A stretch of DNA of 64,000 nucleotides from Chitinophaga jiangningensis. Its GTDB lineage: Bacteria; Bacteroidota; Bacteroidia; Chitinophagales; Chitinophagaceae. The position numbers and the translations under genes were made by a program. Shown one piece after another: positions 33,113 to 42,577 of the stretch (positions are counted from its first letter, which is position 1; the number at the start of each line of letters is the position of its first letter). The notes beneath the pieces were generated by a model that was given only the letters and a program-made list of their open reading frames with translations, searched no databases and was not told where the DNA came from. Location of the stretch: contig NZ_FRBL01000009.1 in NCBI RefSeq assembly GCF_900142605.1, positions 186,001 through 250,000 on the forward strand. The letters are read 5' to 3'.

Positions 33113-34315
33113 TTATATATTACCAAAAATGGAAGCCAGCTTTTTATCCATGGCTTCATCATTTTCGCCACCACCACCATAGCGGCCTATGATCATCCCA
33201 TTGGGATCAATGAGTATTTTTGTAGGGAGAGAATGAATGCCATAGTAATCACTGATGTCATCAGGGTTAGGTTGGTTGGCCATACGCTTTTCCATGTCCA
33301 GGCCACGCAGTACATGTTTCCAGATGCCGATACCATCGGCCTCCACGGCCTTTTTCCAGGCGGCATTGTTGCGATCATCATCGGAAATACCAATAATTTC
33401 GAAGCCTTTATCCTTATATTTTGCATATAATGATTTCAGGTGCGGATTTCCCTTTCTGCATGGCACGCACCAGCTGGCCCAGAAATCTACCAGCACGTAT
33501 TTACCTTTGAAATCGGCCAGACTCAACGGCTGCCCGTTAATATCCGTTTTAGCGAACACATGTGCCACACTTCCCGGAGAGCCCATTTTCAGGCCATCCA
33601 GCTCTTTTCGTATATACTTACCATCTGCACTCTCCTGAATATTAGCCGGCATTGCTGCAAAGAGAGCTTCCCCTTCCTGCAGCGGAATGCTGCTCACTCT
33701 CCAACGCAGCGCCTGCACGCTTACATAGGAGTTTGGATGCGCTTTTATATACCCGAGATCAATTTTTTCCAACTGCTCATAATAAGGCTCCATCTTATCC
33801 TTTACGGCAGTAACCTTTTCTTTGAATGCTTCCTGCTCCGCTTCACTGGCTTTGGTTTTGCGCAGGGCCATGTACTGCTCATTCATTTTATTGTACTGCG
33901 CCGAAAGCGGCTTCAGCGCGGCATTTACAGGAGCCCTCAGCGCTTCCAGCTGTTCCTGCTCCTGCTGTGTAGCGGAGCCGGTTACTTTAATTTTGCTGAA
34001 AGCATTTTTGTTACCGGCAACCTTCATATATGCCGGCTCAATAAAGAAGGCAAGAACAGCATTCCAGTCCCTCATCGCCTTGTTTTTGTCGGCATACATG
34101 CGCGCCAATGTTGGCTCCTCAACCTGCCCTTTAAATGTAAAACTGCCGTTTTTAGCCAGCACACTGTCCGTATAGTACTTATCTCCTACCCCATAACTTA
34201 AGTATACATAGGCGTTATTTAACCCTTCCACCTTACCGGTGATGGTGTATGGCTTTTGCGCCATCGCTGCGGTGGCAAGCAGTGTAGCCGTTACCGTTAT
34301 TAATTGAAATTTCAT
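33113..34315 (-). CDS. TlpA-like periplasmic thioredoxin with N-terminal DUF4369
   Basis: Exported thiol-disulfide protein of 400 residues: signal peptide ending A-M-A-Q (about 20), a DUF4369 beta domain (about 22-110), a charged helical linker (about 110-240) and a thioredoxin fold with V-D-F-W-A-S-W-C-V-P-C-R at about 285 and the cis-proline loop S-L-P-T. The WCVPC motif indicates a reductant or disulfide exchanger rather than a peroxidase. Its start overlaps the stop of the preceding thioredoxin gene by four bases (ATGA), so the two are translationally coupled. It is the last gene of an ECF-FecR-SusC-SusD-thioredoxin operon. The target protein is unknown. Confidence 0.92.
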   Translation of the reverse strand: MKFQLITVTATLLATAAMAQKPYTITGKVEGLNNAYVYLSYGVGDKYYTDSVLAKNGSFTFKGQVEEPTLARMYADKNKAMRDWNAVLAFFIEPAYMKVAGNKNAFSKIKVTGSATQQEQEQLEALRAPVNAALKPLSAQYNKMNEQYMALRKTKASEAEQEAFKEKVTAVKDKMEPYYEQLEKIDLGYIKAHPNSYVSVQALRWRVSSIPLQEGEALFAAMPANIQESADGKYIRKELDGLKMGSPGSVAHVFAKTDINGQPLSLADFKGKYVLVDFWASWCVPCRKGNPHLKSLYAKYKDKGFEIIGISDDDRNNAAWKKAVEADGIGIWKHVLRGLDMEKRMANQPNPDDISDYYGIHSLPTKILIDPNGMIIGRYGGGGENDEAMDKKLASIFGNI

Positions 34316-35409
34316 ATAGCTGGTTTTTGATTGTTAAGGAGAGATGCAAGCGTTTCGTGCAATTTATTGCCGCGTAATTCTTTGGCTACAATTTTGCCAT
34401 CGGGATCTATCAGTAATGAATATGGAATCCCCTGGATGCCATACTGCTGGGCTACTTCGTTGCGCCAGCCTTTCAGGTCCGACAACTGAATCCAGGGCAT
34501 ACCGTCCTGTTTGATGGCGGCTTTCCATTTTTCTTCATTATCGTCCAGTGATACACCTACCACGGTAAAGTTTTTATCCTTGAAGGCATTATAGGCCTTG
34601 AGTACGTTCGGGTTTTCTGCACGACATGGGCCACACCAGCTGGCCCAGAAATCCACCAGTACGTATTTACCCTTCAGGTCAGAAAGGGTTACAGGTTTTC
34701 CGTTGGTATCATTCTGTGTAAAATCCATCATTTGAGCACCGATGGCGCTGCGCTTCAGCACTTCCAGGCGCTTTGCCAGGCGGGTACCTGTACTGCCATG
34801 CTGCACGGCTGTGTCCAGGGTTTTATACAAGCTATCGAGTGGTGCATACTCTCCCATCACAGCCATGTCTGCCAGCATATTCACGCTGATGGCGCTGGCC
34901 GGGTGCGAGCGGATATAGGCAACGGTACGGTCGTGGCGCTGGTTACGCAAGGTTTCGAGCTTGTTCTCAATAGCTTTCGTGCCGCTATCGGTTTTATGGG
35001 CCTCTTCCCAGTTGCCATACAGCGCGCCTTCCTGGTCAGTAATATCCTTGATGGATGCGGTGAAGGCTTTGTATTCATCCTGAGCAGGCGAGCCGGTGAT
35101 CACCAGGTTTTCCACCGCATCCAGGTTACCTTTGATGGTTACCGCATCATTGCCCATATACAGGTCAATGTAACGGGTGGAGGTGCCAATGTAGATTTTC
35201 TGCACATCGCCCACTTCGCCGGTCCAGGTGAATTTGCCATTCGTCACCACTGCCGAATCGGTGCGGGCGGAGTCGGCCACGGGCACCATAATGTGCACGA
35301 TGGAGTCGGTAAGGCCTTTAATATCAGCCATAATACTGGCATGTTTGGGCACAGCGGGCTTGCATGCTGCGGCTGCCAGCAGGGTACATACGATGAGTTG
35401 TTTTTTCAT
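34312..35409 (-). CDS. TlpA-like thioredoxin lipoprotein with DUF4369
   Basis: Membrane-anchored thioredoxin of 365 residues. The N-terminus ends in A-A-A-C with the lipidated cysteine at residue 16, so unlike its neighbour it is tethered to a membrane. A DUF4369 domain (about 25-110), a helical linker, and the thioredoxin fold with V-D-F-W-A-S-W-C-G-P-C-R and cis-proline loop G-I-P-Y follow. It starts 25 bp after susD. Having two closely similar thioredoxins in succession, one lipidated and one soluble, suggests a relay or a duplication; both are inference. Confidence 0.92.
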   Translation of the reverse strand: MKKQLIVCTLLAAAACKPAVPKHASIMADIKGLTDSIVHIMVPVADSARTDSAVVTNGKFTWTGEVGDVQKIYIGTSTRYIDLYMGNDAVTIKGNLDAVENLVITGSPAQDEYKAFTASIKDITDQEGALYGNWEEAHKTDSGTKAIENKLETLRNQRHDRTVAYIRSHPASAISVNMLADMAVMGEYAPLDSLYKTLDTAVQHGSTGTRLAKRLEVLKRSAIGAQMMDFTQNDTNGKPVTLSDLKGKYVLVDFWASWCGPCRAENPNVLKAYNAFKDKNFTVVGVSLDDNEEKWKAAIKQDGMPWIQLSDLKGWRNEVAQQYGIQGIPYSLLIDPDGKIVAKELRGNKLHETLASLLNNQKPAI

Positions 35410-35434
35410 TCGTGTCTGGTTTTATGAATGCTTG

Positions 35435-36841
35435 TTATTTCTGATATCCTTTATTTTGATCTCCGAAGGCTGGGTTTTGTTGAAATTCCGCGCGTGGCAC
35501 GGGGAAGATGTATTGCAGTTTATCTGTGATTTCCGGCTTGATCTGCTGCACGGTGGCAAACGGTAAGCGCAATAATGCCTGCCACTCCTGCCCGTCTTCA
35601 CCGGTGAGGCTCCTGACGATTTCATAGTAGACCTGCAGGAGCTGCGCGTCTGTTGTAGCTGCGTTGTCGATGGCCGCAAAATCAGTTACGCCGGCATGCT
35701 TCATTACTTCCTTCACGAGTGCTTTTGCGGTGGTAACGTTACCACCGCTGCGGAGCAGCGCTTCCGCACCCAGCAGGTACACTTCCGTGAGGCGGAAGGC
35801 ATAAGCAGTTTCGGATGTAACAGTAGCCTTGGTGTCTTTCGCGATATATTTCAGGAAATAGTAGGTTCCTGGTACATATGTATTGGCAGGGCCTATCAGC
35901 CAGCTTTGGCGCGGATCGTTTTGCAACAAGTCCTTCAGCTGCTGTTTGGCCACATACAGACTCGAAGCACCTGGGTAGTATTGTGAGCTTAAGTTATAAT
36001 AATATGCAGCCTGATTTTGCTGCGGCTGTACACCCAGGATCACTTCCCCGCTGGCCAGGCCTTTCTGGTAAAAGATATCTTTTACGTTTGTTTCCAGTTT
36101 ATAAGGACTGTTTTTGATGATATCATCTGCCAGTGCAGCAGCAGCGGCGTAATCGCCGTAACTCATCATAATACGCAATTTGAGGGCCTTGGCTCCCCAT
36201 TGATTTACGTAGAAGTTAGGCCTGGTGGTAGCCGCATTTTCAATAGCGTAGTTAACATCTCCCAAAATTAAATCATAGCTCTCCTGCACGGTACTGCGCT
36301 TTTTGGGAATATTACCCAGCGTTACGAATGCTGTACGCAGCAATGCACCATAAGCACTGCTTTTATCATACCACTCTCCGTATAAACTCAATAAACGGAA
36401 ATGTCCGTAGGCCCGCATAAACCGGGATTCTGCCAGTATTTCCTTTTTGCGGTTTCCTGTAAAGGCGTTATCCGGCAAGGCATTTACGCCTTCGATCACC
36501 CCATTGGCGGCATTCACAAGTGTGTAGCAGGATGCCCAGGGGCCACTTGTAAAACCGGAATTAGCGTAGGCATTTTCTTCCATCGGGTCCGCGCCGTAAC
36601 CACTCCCCATATAGCCTGCGCAGGCAGCAGGAATAAATTCATTATCCCGCCACTGGGTCGTATTCGTACCCCCATTCACGTTAGCAAAGCGGTAGTAAAT
36701 ACCGTTGAGTGCAATTTCAGAAGTCCGCTGATCCAGTATGGTATTACCCTCTACCCTGGCGTTTTCCGGCAGCTTGCCCAGTTCTTTTTTACAGGCGGCT
36801 GCGGTAAGCAGTAAAATGTATAATATGGCTGTTTTTTTCAT
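35435..36841 (-). CDS. SusD/RagB-family lipoprotein
   Basis: Surface ligand-binding lipoprotein of 468 residues, partner of the SusC protein encoded 17 bp upstream. The lipobox A-A-A-C gives a lipidated cysteine at about residue 17. Typical SusD features are the N-terminal D-Q-R-T-S-E-I-A-L-N-G-I-Y helix, A-E-S-R-F-M-R-A-Y-G-H-F, and the C-terminal R-L-T-E-V-Y-L-L-G-A-E-A-L-L-R (TPR region), ending with the conserved I-F-P-V-P-R-A-E. It belongs to the common RagB/SusD class, different from the subtype of the amino-sugar locus. The ligand is unknown; the operon encodes thioredoxins but no degradative enzyme. Confidence 0.93.
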   Translation of the reverse strand: MKKTAILYILLLTAAACKKELGKLPENARVEGNTILDQRTSEIALNGIYYRFANVNGGTNTTQWRDNEFIPAACAGYMGSGYGADPMEENAYANSGFTSGPWASCYTLVNAANGVIEGVNALPDNAFTGNRKKEILAESRFMRAYGHFRLLSLYGEWYDKSSAYGALLRTAFVTLGNIPKKRSTVQESYDLILGDVNYAIENAATTRPNFYVNQWGAKALKLRIMMSYGDYAAAAALADDIIKNSPYKLETNVKDIFYQKGLASGEVILGVQPQQNQAAYYYNLSSQYYPGASSLYVAKQQLKDLLQNDPRQSWLIGPANTYVPGTYYFLKYIAKDTKATVTSETAYAFRLTEVYLLGAEALLRSGGNVTTAKALVKEVMKHAGVTDFAAIDNAATTDAQLLQVYYEIVRSLTGEDGQEWQALLRLPFATVQQIKPEITDKLQYIFPVPRAEFQQNPAFGDQNKGYQK

Positions 36842-36858
36842 GTGCTGACTAGTTTAAA

Positions 36859-39800
36859 TTAGAAACCAAAGCGGAGACCGATCGTGTACTGGCGTACGGT
36901 TGGATACGTTCCCACATCACTGCTGCCGTTAATGAGACTATAAGGATTATTACTTACCTCAGGATCCGGCCCCGGATATTTGGTGATACAAAACAGGTTA
37001 GTTCCGGAAACATACGCGGAAGCGTGGCTCAGGTGCATACGTTTAGCAAGGGTTGAAGGGAGGGTATACGTAAGCGTTACAGATTTCAGTTTCAGGTAAG
37101 AGGCATCATATACATTATTGCTGGCCGTATAGTAATAACCGTTTTCCCCCTGGATAAGGCGTGGCCTGTCGCTGCCAGGATTCTCAGGCGTCCAGCGGTC
37201 CAGTATGCGCACGCCCTTGTTGGTACGCCCACCTACGTAAGAGTTTTGGATATCCGCCAGGTATAATATCTCCCCACCATAAGAAAAAGTAAGCAGGGTA
37301 ATCAGGCTGAAATTTTTATAGCTGAAGGTGTTGGTAAAGCCGCCAAAAAATTTAGGTTGCGCATGGCCAATCACATCTTCGGCATAGTAACCGGTGCTAT
37401 CCAGCTTGTACATAGGATCACCGATATTGAGAAAACGCGCGAAATAGGGTGCCAGTGTGAAATCGCGTTTATAGTCGTCCAGCTCCTTCTGCGTACGGAT
37501 GATGCCGGCAAACTGTTTACCATAGATGAGTCCCAGCGGTTCATTTTTACGAACGATACTGTTACCAAGGTAATACTGCGCCGTTTCCGGATCGCCGTTA
37601 GGGTCCGTAAAATCGGTGGTGATATCTTTTACCAGTGATCTGTTCCCTGAAATATTGATAGCGCTGGTCCACTGAAAGTTTTTATGACGAATGATATCCC
37701 CGCGCAGGTCCAGCTCCAGGCCCCTGTTGCGGATAGTGGCCAGGTTGGTAATTACGGTAGCATAGGAAGAACTGGGAGGCAGACTGGTAGAGAGCAACAG
37801 GCCCGTTGTTAGTTTTTCGTAATAACCAAACACACCTTTCAGGCGGTTGCGGAAAAGGCCGAAGTCCAGCCCGAGGTCCTTTTGTAGAGTAGATTCCCAG
37901 CGGATTTTTTCGTTACCCAGCTGCGTAGGCACGAGCGCGTTACTACCCGCATACGACCGTGGGGTGTACAGGGTATAGAACATGTAGTCCCCGAAATTCT
38001 GCGTACCGGTATAACCTGCGCTGGCACGCAGCTTCAGCTCACTCACCCAGTTTACACGCTTCATGAAGTTTTCATCAGAAATACGCCAGGCCACACCACC
38101 GGAAGGGAAGTAACCCACGCGGTTGTTTTCCGGAAACTTGGAGCTTGCATCGGAACGGCCGGTGAAGGTGAAAAGATATTTATCAAACAACGCGTAGTTG
38201 GCGCGCAGGTAAAAACTCAGCAGAGAGTTTTGCCCGGATAAACCGGTGGCAGGCAGCGTTACTGCCGCGGAAGACAAATTGTTCAAATACTTATCATCCG
38301 GGAAACCCTGACCGCTGGCAGAGAAGGAGTTGAAACGATATTTCTGCCAGGAGGTACCACCCACTACGGTGAGGCGGTGATGATCGTTGAATTGCTTTTC
38401 CCAGGTAAGCGTATTTTCATAAAAGAGGTTCACATCATCCGACTGGCTCTGGGAACCAGTACCACCGTTGGAGCTGCCTACACCATTGGGAGAAGCGATA
38501 ACCGCTGTGCTGGGCACATAATTGAGCTGATGGTAGTTATTATAGTTGACCGACAGGATGCTTCTGAATTTCAGTGCCGGCAGGATTTCATATTCTGCGG
38601 AGAGGGAGCCGAGTAATACTGCGGTTTTGGCTTCGTTGATGCCATCGAGGAGTACCAGCGGATTTTGGTATCCTTCGTAATTGGAGGCACCAATATTAGC
38701 GCCGAGGAATTGATATACGGAACCATCTTTATTGTAGGCGGGCAAGGTTGGCGGCGCGTACAATGCCTGCGCGTACATCCCGTTGGTAATATTGTTTTTG
38801 GTGAAGCCGAAATCGAGGTTGGTGAGTACCCTGAATTTGCGGGTGATATCATTGTCGAGACTGATCTTACCGGCGATGCGGTTGAAGTCCGTTCCTTTTA
38901 CTGTACCATTTTGTTTCGTATAGGCGAGAGAGGTATAGTAGCGGGAGTTGGTACCGCCTCCTCTTACGGCGATATCAGCGCTGTGCATGATACCCGTTTG
39001 CATCACTTCATTGAGCCAGTCGGTATTAGCGGTACCTAAAAAGTCGGGATTATTCAGGATACTGAGGGCGGTAGCATTCGGGGCCAGGCCGGCAGCTGCG
39101 CGTTCATCGTTCAGGTTTTTGGCCGCTTCCTTCATGACCATGCGATACTGATCCGCGTTGAGTAATTTTTCTTTTACCGGTTTACTGACTCCCGTGTAGT
39201 AGTTTACATCCAGCACTGGTTTTTGATCCAGCTTACCTTTTTTGGTGGTGATGATGATCACGCCGTTCGCCGCTTTGGAGCCGTAGATAGCGGTGGCAGA
39301 GGCATCTTTAAGAATATCGATAGATTCGATATCGCTGATATTGAGGCCGGCGAGACTATTAAGGCCTCGTGCGAAGGAGCCGCCCACGGAGGAGTTGGGG
39401 TCATCGCTGCCGAAGCGCTCTACCGGGTTTACTACTTCTGCCTGGTTTTGGATATAGCGATTTTGAATGGTTACCTGTACACCATCTATAATGTATAGTG
39501 GATCGTTACCACCGATGAGGGAGGTGCCGCCGCGGATACGGATTTTTGCGACGCCGCCAGGGGAACCGTCGGCCTGTGTAACCTGTACCCCTGCTGCTTT
39601 TCCGGCCAGTGCCTGGTCGAGGCTGGCGAAGGGCACATCTTTTACTTCGTTTACATCCACGGAGGCAACGGAGCCGGTAAGGTCCTTACGCTTGGTGCTG
39701 CCGTAGCCTACCACTACATATTGATCCAGCTCACCTGCTTTGGGTTTAAGCACCACTACCATGTTGCTGTTGGAGGTAACGCTGATGGTTTGTGTTTCGT

Positions 39801-40305
39801 AACCGATGCAGGAGACGATGAGTATAGCGCCGGTGCCGGCTTCCTTTACGGTGAATTTACCTTCTTTATCGGTGATGGCTGCTTTACGGCTGCCTTTTAC
39901 CTGGATGGAAATACCCGGGAGGGGTTGGCCCTTATCGTCCGTCACTTTCCCGGTCACATCCGGCAGCGGAACTACCGGTGCCGGAACGTAGGCTAGTGGT
40001 GTGGGTTTGCTTTCCATCTCCCTGGAAATAACAACCGAATTACCCTGCACAGCGAAATGCAAAGGTTTGGGAAGCACCTGTTGCAAAGCGCTTTTAACAG
40101 GAACGCCGGAGAGTTGGATAGATACAGGTGCCACACCCTGGAGGTCCTGTGTGCGGTAAAAAAATACGTACCCGGTTTGTTCTTTAATCAGGGTAAGCAC
40201 CTGAGGTACCGGCATATTTTTACAGGAGATGGTTACCGACTGCGACACGCCCGTAGCACTGAGGTGCATGGCAAACACTGTTAGCAGGATCGTTGTGAGT
40301 TTCAT
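36859..40305 (-). CDS. SusC/RagA-family TonB-dependent transporter with STN signalling domain
   Basis: Outer-membrane transporter of 1148 residues from the chosen ATG, which begins a good signal peptide (M-K-L-T-T-I-L-L-T-V-F-A ... G-V-S-Q-S). The STN domain follows (about 22-90), then a carboxypeptidase-regulatory-like domain (V-T-G-K-V-T-D-D-K-G), the plug with Y-V-V-V-G-Y-G-S-T-K-R-K-D-L-T-G-S-V and a large barrel ending G-L-R-F-G-F. An in-frame ATG at 40416 would add 37 basic residues before the signal and is less likely. STN domains signal ligand binding to a FecR anti-sigma factor; fecR and the ECF gene lie directly upstream, so this transporter should control its own expression. Confidence 0.94.
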   Translation of the reverse strand: MKLTTILLTVFAMHLSATGVSQSVTISCKNMPVPQVLTLIKEQTGYVFFYRTQDLQGVAPVSIQLSGVPVKSALQQVLPKPLHFAVQGNSVVISREMESKPTPLAYVPAPVVPLPDVTGKVTDDKGQPLPGISIQVKGSRKAAITDKEGKFTVKEAGTGAILIVSCIGYETQTISVTSNSNMVVVLKPKAGELDQYVVVGYGSTKRKDLTGSVASVDVNEVKDVPFASLDQALAGKAAGVQVTQADGSPGGVAKIRIRGGTSLIGGNDPLYIIDGVQVTIQNRYIQNQAEVVNPVERFGSDDPNSSVGGSFARGLNSLAGLNISDIESIDILKDASATAIYGSKAANGVIIITTKKGKLDQKPVLDVNYYTGVSKPVKEKLLNADQYRMVMKEAAKNLNDERAAAGLAPNATALSILNNPDFLGTANTDWLNEVMQTGIMHSADIAVRGGGTNSRYYTSLAYTKQNGTVKGTDFNRIAGKISLDNDITRKFRVLTNLDFGFTKNNITNGMYAQALYAPPTLPAYNKDGSVYQFLGANIGASNYEGYQNPLVLLDGINEAKTAVLLGSLSAEYEILPALKFRSILSVNYNNYHQLNYVPSTAVIASPNGVGSSNGGTGSQSQSDDVNLFYENTLTWEKQFNDHHRLTVVGGTSWQKYRFNSFSASGQGFPDDKYLNNLSSAAVTLPATGLSGQNSLLSFYLRANYALFDKYLFTFTGRSDASSKFPENNRVGYFPSGGVAWRISDENFMKRVNWVSELKLRASAGYTGTQNFGDYMFYTLYTPRSYAGSNALVPTQLGNEKIRWESTLQKDLGLDFGLFRNRLKGVFGYYEKLTTGLLLSTSLPPSSSYATVITNLATIRNRGLELDLRGDIIRHKNFQWTSAINISGNRSLVKDITTDFTDPNGDPETAQYYLGNSIVRKNEPLGLIYGKQFAGIIRTQKELDDYKRDFTLAPYFARFLNIGDPMYKLDSTGYYAEDVIGHAQPKFFGGFTNTFSYKNFSLITLLTFSYGGEILYLADIQNSYVGGRTNKGVRILDRWTPENPGSDRPRLIQGENGYYYTASNNVYDASYLKLKSVTLTYTLPSTLAKRMHLSHASAYVSGTNLFCITKYPGPDPEVSNNPYSLINGSSDVGTYPTVRQYTIGLRFGF

Positions 40306-40624
40306 GATTCTTTGGATTTTGGTTGCCTGCGCACGAACCTGGTGGTTGGTTTTACAGCGGGCTGGCAGCGATGGCTGGGTGCGCAACGGCCCGTTGCAAT
40401 AAGCGATTAATTGCATACATTTGTATGGTTTGGTTGACGATTCTCCTGTTCCCGGTTTTTCCGGGAAAGAGCTTTCCTAAAAGGGGTTAACCGAACTAAA
40501 CCTGGTGTGGACGGCAAATCTTAACGCCAGGTTTTTTTATGGATAAATGACATGCCCATTCCGGCTGATAGGGTATCAGTCAGTCCGATAGCTGGTAACG
40601 TTCTGTAAGCTTAAATGAATCTTT
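40306..40624. other. leader between fecR and susC with a small hairpin
   Basis: About 320 bp separate the fecR stop and the chosen susC start. A hairpin TTCCCGG-TTTTT-CCGGGAA lies at 40449-40467. A second pairing, AACCTGG with CCAGGTT around 40498-40532, has a T-run on the + strand only. Neither is a convincing minus-strand terminator, so read-through from fecR into susC is possible; the region may also carry a sigma-dependent susC promoter. Confidence 0.4.
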
Positions 40625-41761
40625 TTACTCCGGTGTTACGGTAATGCTTTTACCTCCATTTGTGATACTCATATGAATGCGTGTTGTTCTCATCAGTTCC
40701 GCCACCTGTGGTAGTGTGAGCGTTCTTGACATTTCGCCGGTAAAGGATCCATCCGGTATCCCTCCGCTGTAAATAATATCTACGTTATACCATCTGGCCA
40801 ACTCCCGCATCACGCCTGGCACATCGGCATCTTTGAAGGAAAAAAATCCGTTTTTCCATGCGATGGCGGCTGACACGTCGGCCTGTTTGATGAGTTGCAG
40901 GTCGGTAGCTGTTACCTGTGCCTGCTGGCCTGGCAGCAGGTGTTGAGCTTTGGTTTTTCCTCTGACCAGTACGGCCCCCTGTACGAGGGTGGTGCTGGTA
41001 AATTTTTCATCTTCATAAGCATTCACATTAAATCGCGTTCCTAGTACCAATATATCTGTATTGTTTGCAGTTACGGTAAATGGATTATCAGCGGAGGCGG
41101 CTACTTCAAAGTAGGCTTCCCCGGTGATGCTAACTTTCCTTTCCTTGCCGGTGAAGGCAGTAGGATAAGTAATGGATGAAGCGGCGTTGAGCCATACGCT
41201 GGTACCATCCGGAAGAACCAGCCTAAACTGGCCGCCACGTGGAGTTTTGAGCGTATTAAACTTCACGACAGTTTCGTTATTGTTTTGCTGGTGGTACGAC
41301 AAGGTGGTGGCTGATCTTGACACCACGGTATTTCCCTGTTGCGATACCACGCCGTGCTGGCTGCTATCCAGCTGCATTTCTGTACCATCGTCCAGTACGA
41401 GTACTGCATTGGTGCCGGTTTGTACTTTTGCAATGGCCGGGTGTGCAGGCTGACTTTTTTTCCAGAGCAGCCACCCTCCGGCCACTGCGCCGATGATCAC
41501 TGCGGCGGCGGCCACCCGTATGATATAGCTTCGCATGGAATGAATCCGGGTAGTAGTACCCGTGCCGGTAGCAGCCTGTAATCGTTGCAGCATGCGGGCC
41601 TCCAGGGAGGCTTCATCTTCATGCGGCGCGGCTTCCAGTATGGCGGTCAGTTCGGCTTCACTGTAGGCGTTATACCATTGCAGCAAAGCGTTCTTTTCGG
41701 CATCACTGGCTGTACCATCCAGGTATTTCCCGGACAGGATGACTAATTCATTTGTTTCCAT
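40625..41761 (-). CDS. FecR-family anti-sigma factor
   Basis: Inner-membrane anti-sigma factor of 378 residues. A cytoplasmic N-terminal segment (about 1-75, with G-K-Y-L-D-G-T-A-S-D-A-E) is followed by one membrane helix (about 80-97), then the periplasmic FecR domain with L-P-D-G-T-S-V-W-L-N-A-A-S-S-I and a C-terminal D-V-P-G-V-M-R-E-L-A-R-W-Y-N-V STN-like subdomain. It should hold the ECF sigma factor encoded 81 bp upstream inactive until the SusC STN domain reports ligand. All three genes share strand and order. Confidence 0.94.
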   Translation of the reverse strand: METNELVILSGKYLDGTASDAEKNALLQWYNAYSEAELTAILEAAPHEDEASLEARMLQRLQAATGTGTTTRIHSMRSYIIRVAAAAVIIGAVAGGWLLWKKSQPAHPAIAKVQTGTNAVLVLDDGTEMQLDSSQHGVVSQQGNTVVSRSATTLSYHQQNNNETVVKFNTLKTPRGGQFRLVLPDGTSVWLNAASSITYPTAFTGKERKVSITGEAYFEVAASADNPFTVTANNTDILVLGTRFNVNAYEDEKFTSTTLVQGAVLVRGKTKAQHLLPGQQAQVTATDLQLIKQADVSAAIAWKNGFFSFKDADVPGVMRELARWYNVDIIYSGGIPDGSFTGEMSRTLTLPQVAELMRTTRIHMSITNGGKSITVTPE

Positions 41762-41842
41762 ATGTACGGATAACTTTTACAGGTGATTAATAATATAGTA
41801 CCTAAAGCAGGGCGTATCCCTACCTCTGTTATAAAAAAAATT

Positions 41843-42403
41843 TCAGGGGAGAATTGAAAGCAAGTGGAGGTAGTGTCTTAATTGCAGGCGCAGGCGCTGT
41901 AAAGCTTTGGTGATGTGCTTTTCAACGGCTTTCTCGGAAATCTGCAATTGCCGGGAAATTTCTTTATTGGAGAGTCCCTGGTTGCGGCTGTAGTCAAAAA
42001 CCAGGCGGCATTTTTCCGGGAGCAGTTGTAATTGTTCCTGCATGGATTGCTGGAGGAATCGTAGGGATGCCGTATCATCTCCGTCCTGGAGCAGATTTTC
42101 AGGGATATCGGCTGTATCAAGGATTTGCCGGGATTTTGCCAGCTGCCGGATGGCGGCATAACGGGTAGCTACGGCCAGGTAAGGCCCCAGCGCCTCAATG
42201 ATGGTGTGATGGCGGCGCTGCCATAATCCTGAAAACACGTCCTGTACTACATCTTCAGCCATTGCACGGGAGGAAAGCCGGTGCAGCGCAAGGGTAAACA
42301 GGCGTTTCCAGTAACGGTAATAAATTTCCGTAAACGCTCCGTGTTCATCCTGCTTCAGCAACAGAACCAGGTCACTATCGCTGTATTGATTATAGTCGGA
42401 CAT
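41843..42403 (-). CDS. ECF-type RNA polymerase sigma factor
   Basis: Sigma-70 factor of the ECF group, 186 residues. Region 2 includes F-T-E-I-Y-Y-R-Y-W-K-R-L-F and A-M-A-E-D-V-V-Q-D-V-F; region 4 includes L-L-P-E-K-C-R-L-V-F and a helix-turn-helix L-S-N-K-E-I-S-R-Q-L-Q-I-S-E-K-A-V. The frame is open upstream to 42700, but the ATG at 42403 gives the normal ECF N-terminus; the extra part is repeat-derived and shows no homology. It starts the ECF-FecR-SusC-SusD-TlpA-TlpA operon and should direct transcription of it. Confidence 0.93.
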   Translation of the reverse strand: MSDYNQYSDSDLVLLLKQDEHGAFTEIYYRYWKRLFTLALHRLSSRAMAEDVVQDVFSGLWQRRHHTIIEALGPYLAVATRYAAIRQLAKSRQILDTADIPENLLQDGDDTASLRFLQQSMQEQLQLLPEKCRLVFDYSRNQGLSNKEISRQLQISEKAVEKHITKALQRLRLQLRHYLHLLSILP

Positions 42404-42528
42404 CAGGCACAATCTGATTTTATCAGTCAAACAAGTGAAAGCATTCACGCTGGTTGGCACGTGACAGCTGTTGTGGGAACTAATATACAAACTTTTTTTT
42501 CTAGTAAAGGGATTGTGTTTTTTTTGCC

Positions 42529-42562
42529 CGCAAAGAGGCGTAAGGATTTTAAGCTCGCAAAG
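42529..42562. repeat. CGCAAAG-type repeat copies
   Basis: CGCAAAG occurs at 42529-42535 and 42556-42562, with the related GCAGCAAAG a little later. This parallels the two copies at 16427-16463. Both places are just upstream of minus-strand genes and make long but non-homologous N-terminal extensions of those reading frames. Confidence 0.45.
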
Positions 42563-42577
42563 ACTTATTTTGTTTGA

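Noticed and set aside
32597..33192. Short + strand open frames in and around the spacer between the receptor and thioredoxin operons
   Set aside because: They overlap known minus-strand genes at their ends, have no signal or motif, and cross a good terminator hairpin.
34732..35427. A 231-codon + strand open frame opposite the lipidated thioredoxin gene
   Set aside because: The minus frame has a lipobox, DUF4369 and WCGPC; the + frame has nothing recognisable.
40498..40532. AACCTGG/CCAGGTT hairpin with T7 as a terminator between fecR and susC
   Set aside because: The T-run is on the + strand, where no gene ends; on the transcribed minus strand no U-tract follows.
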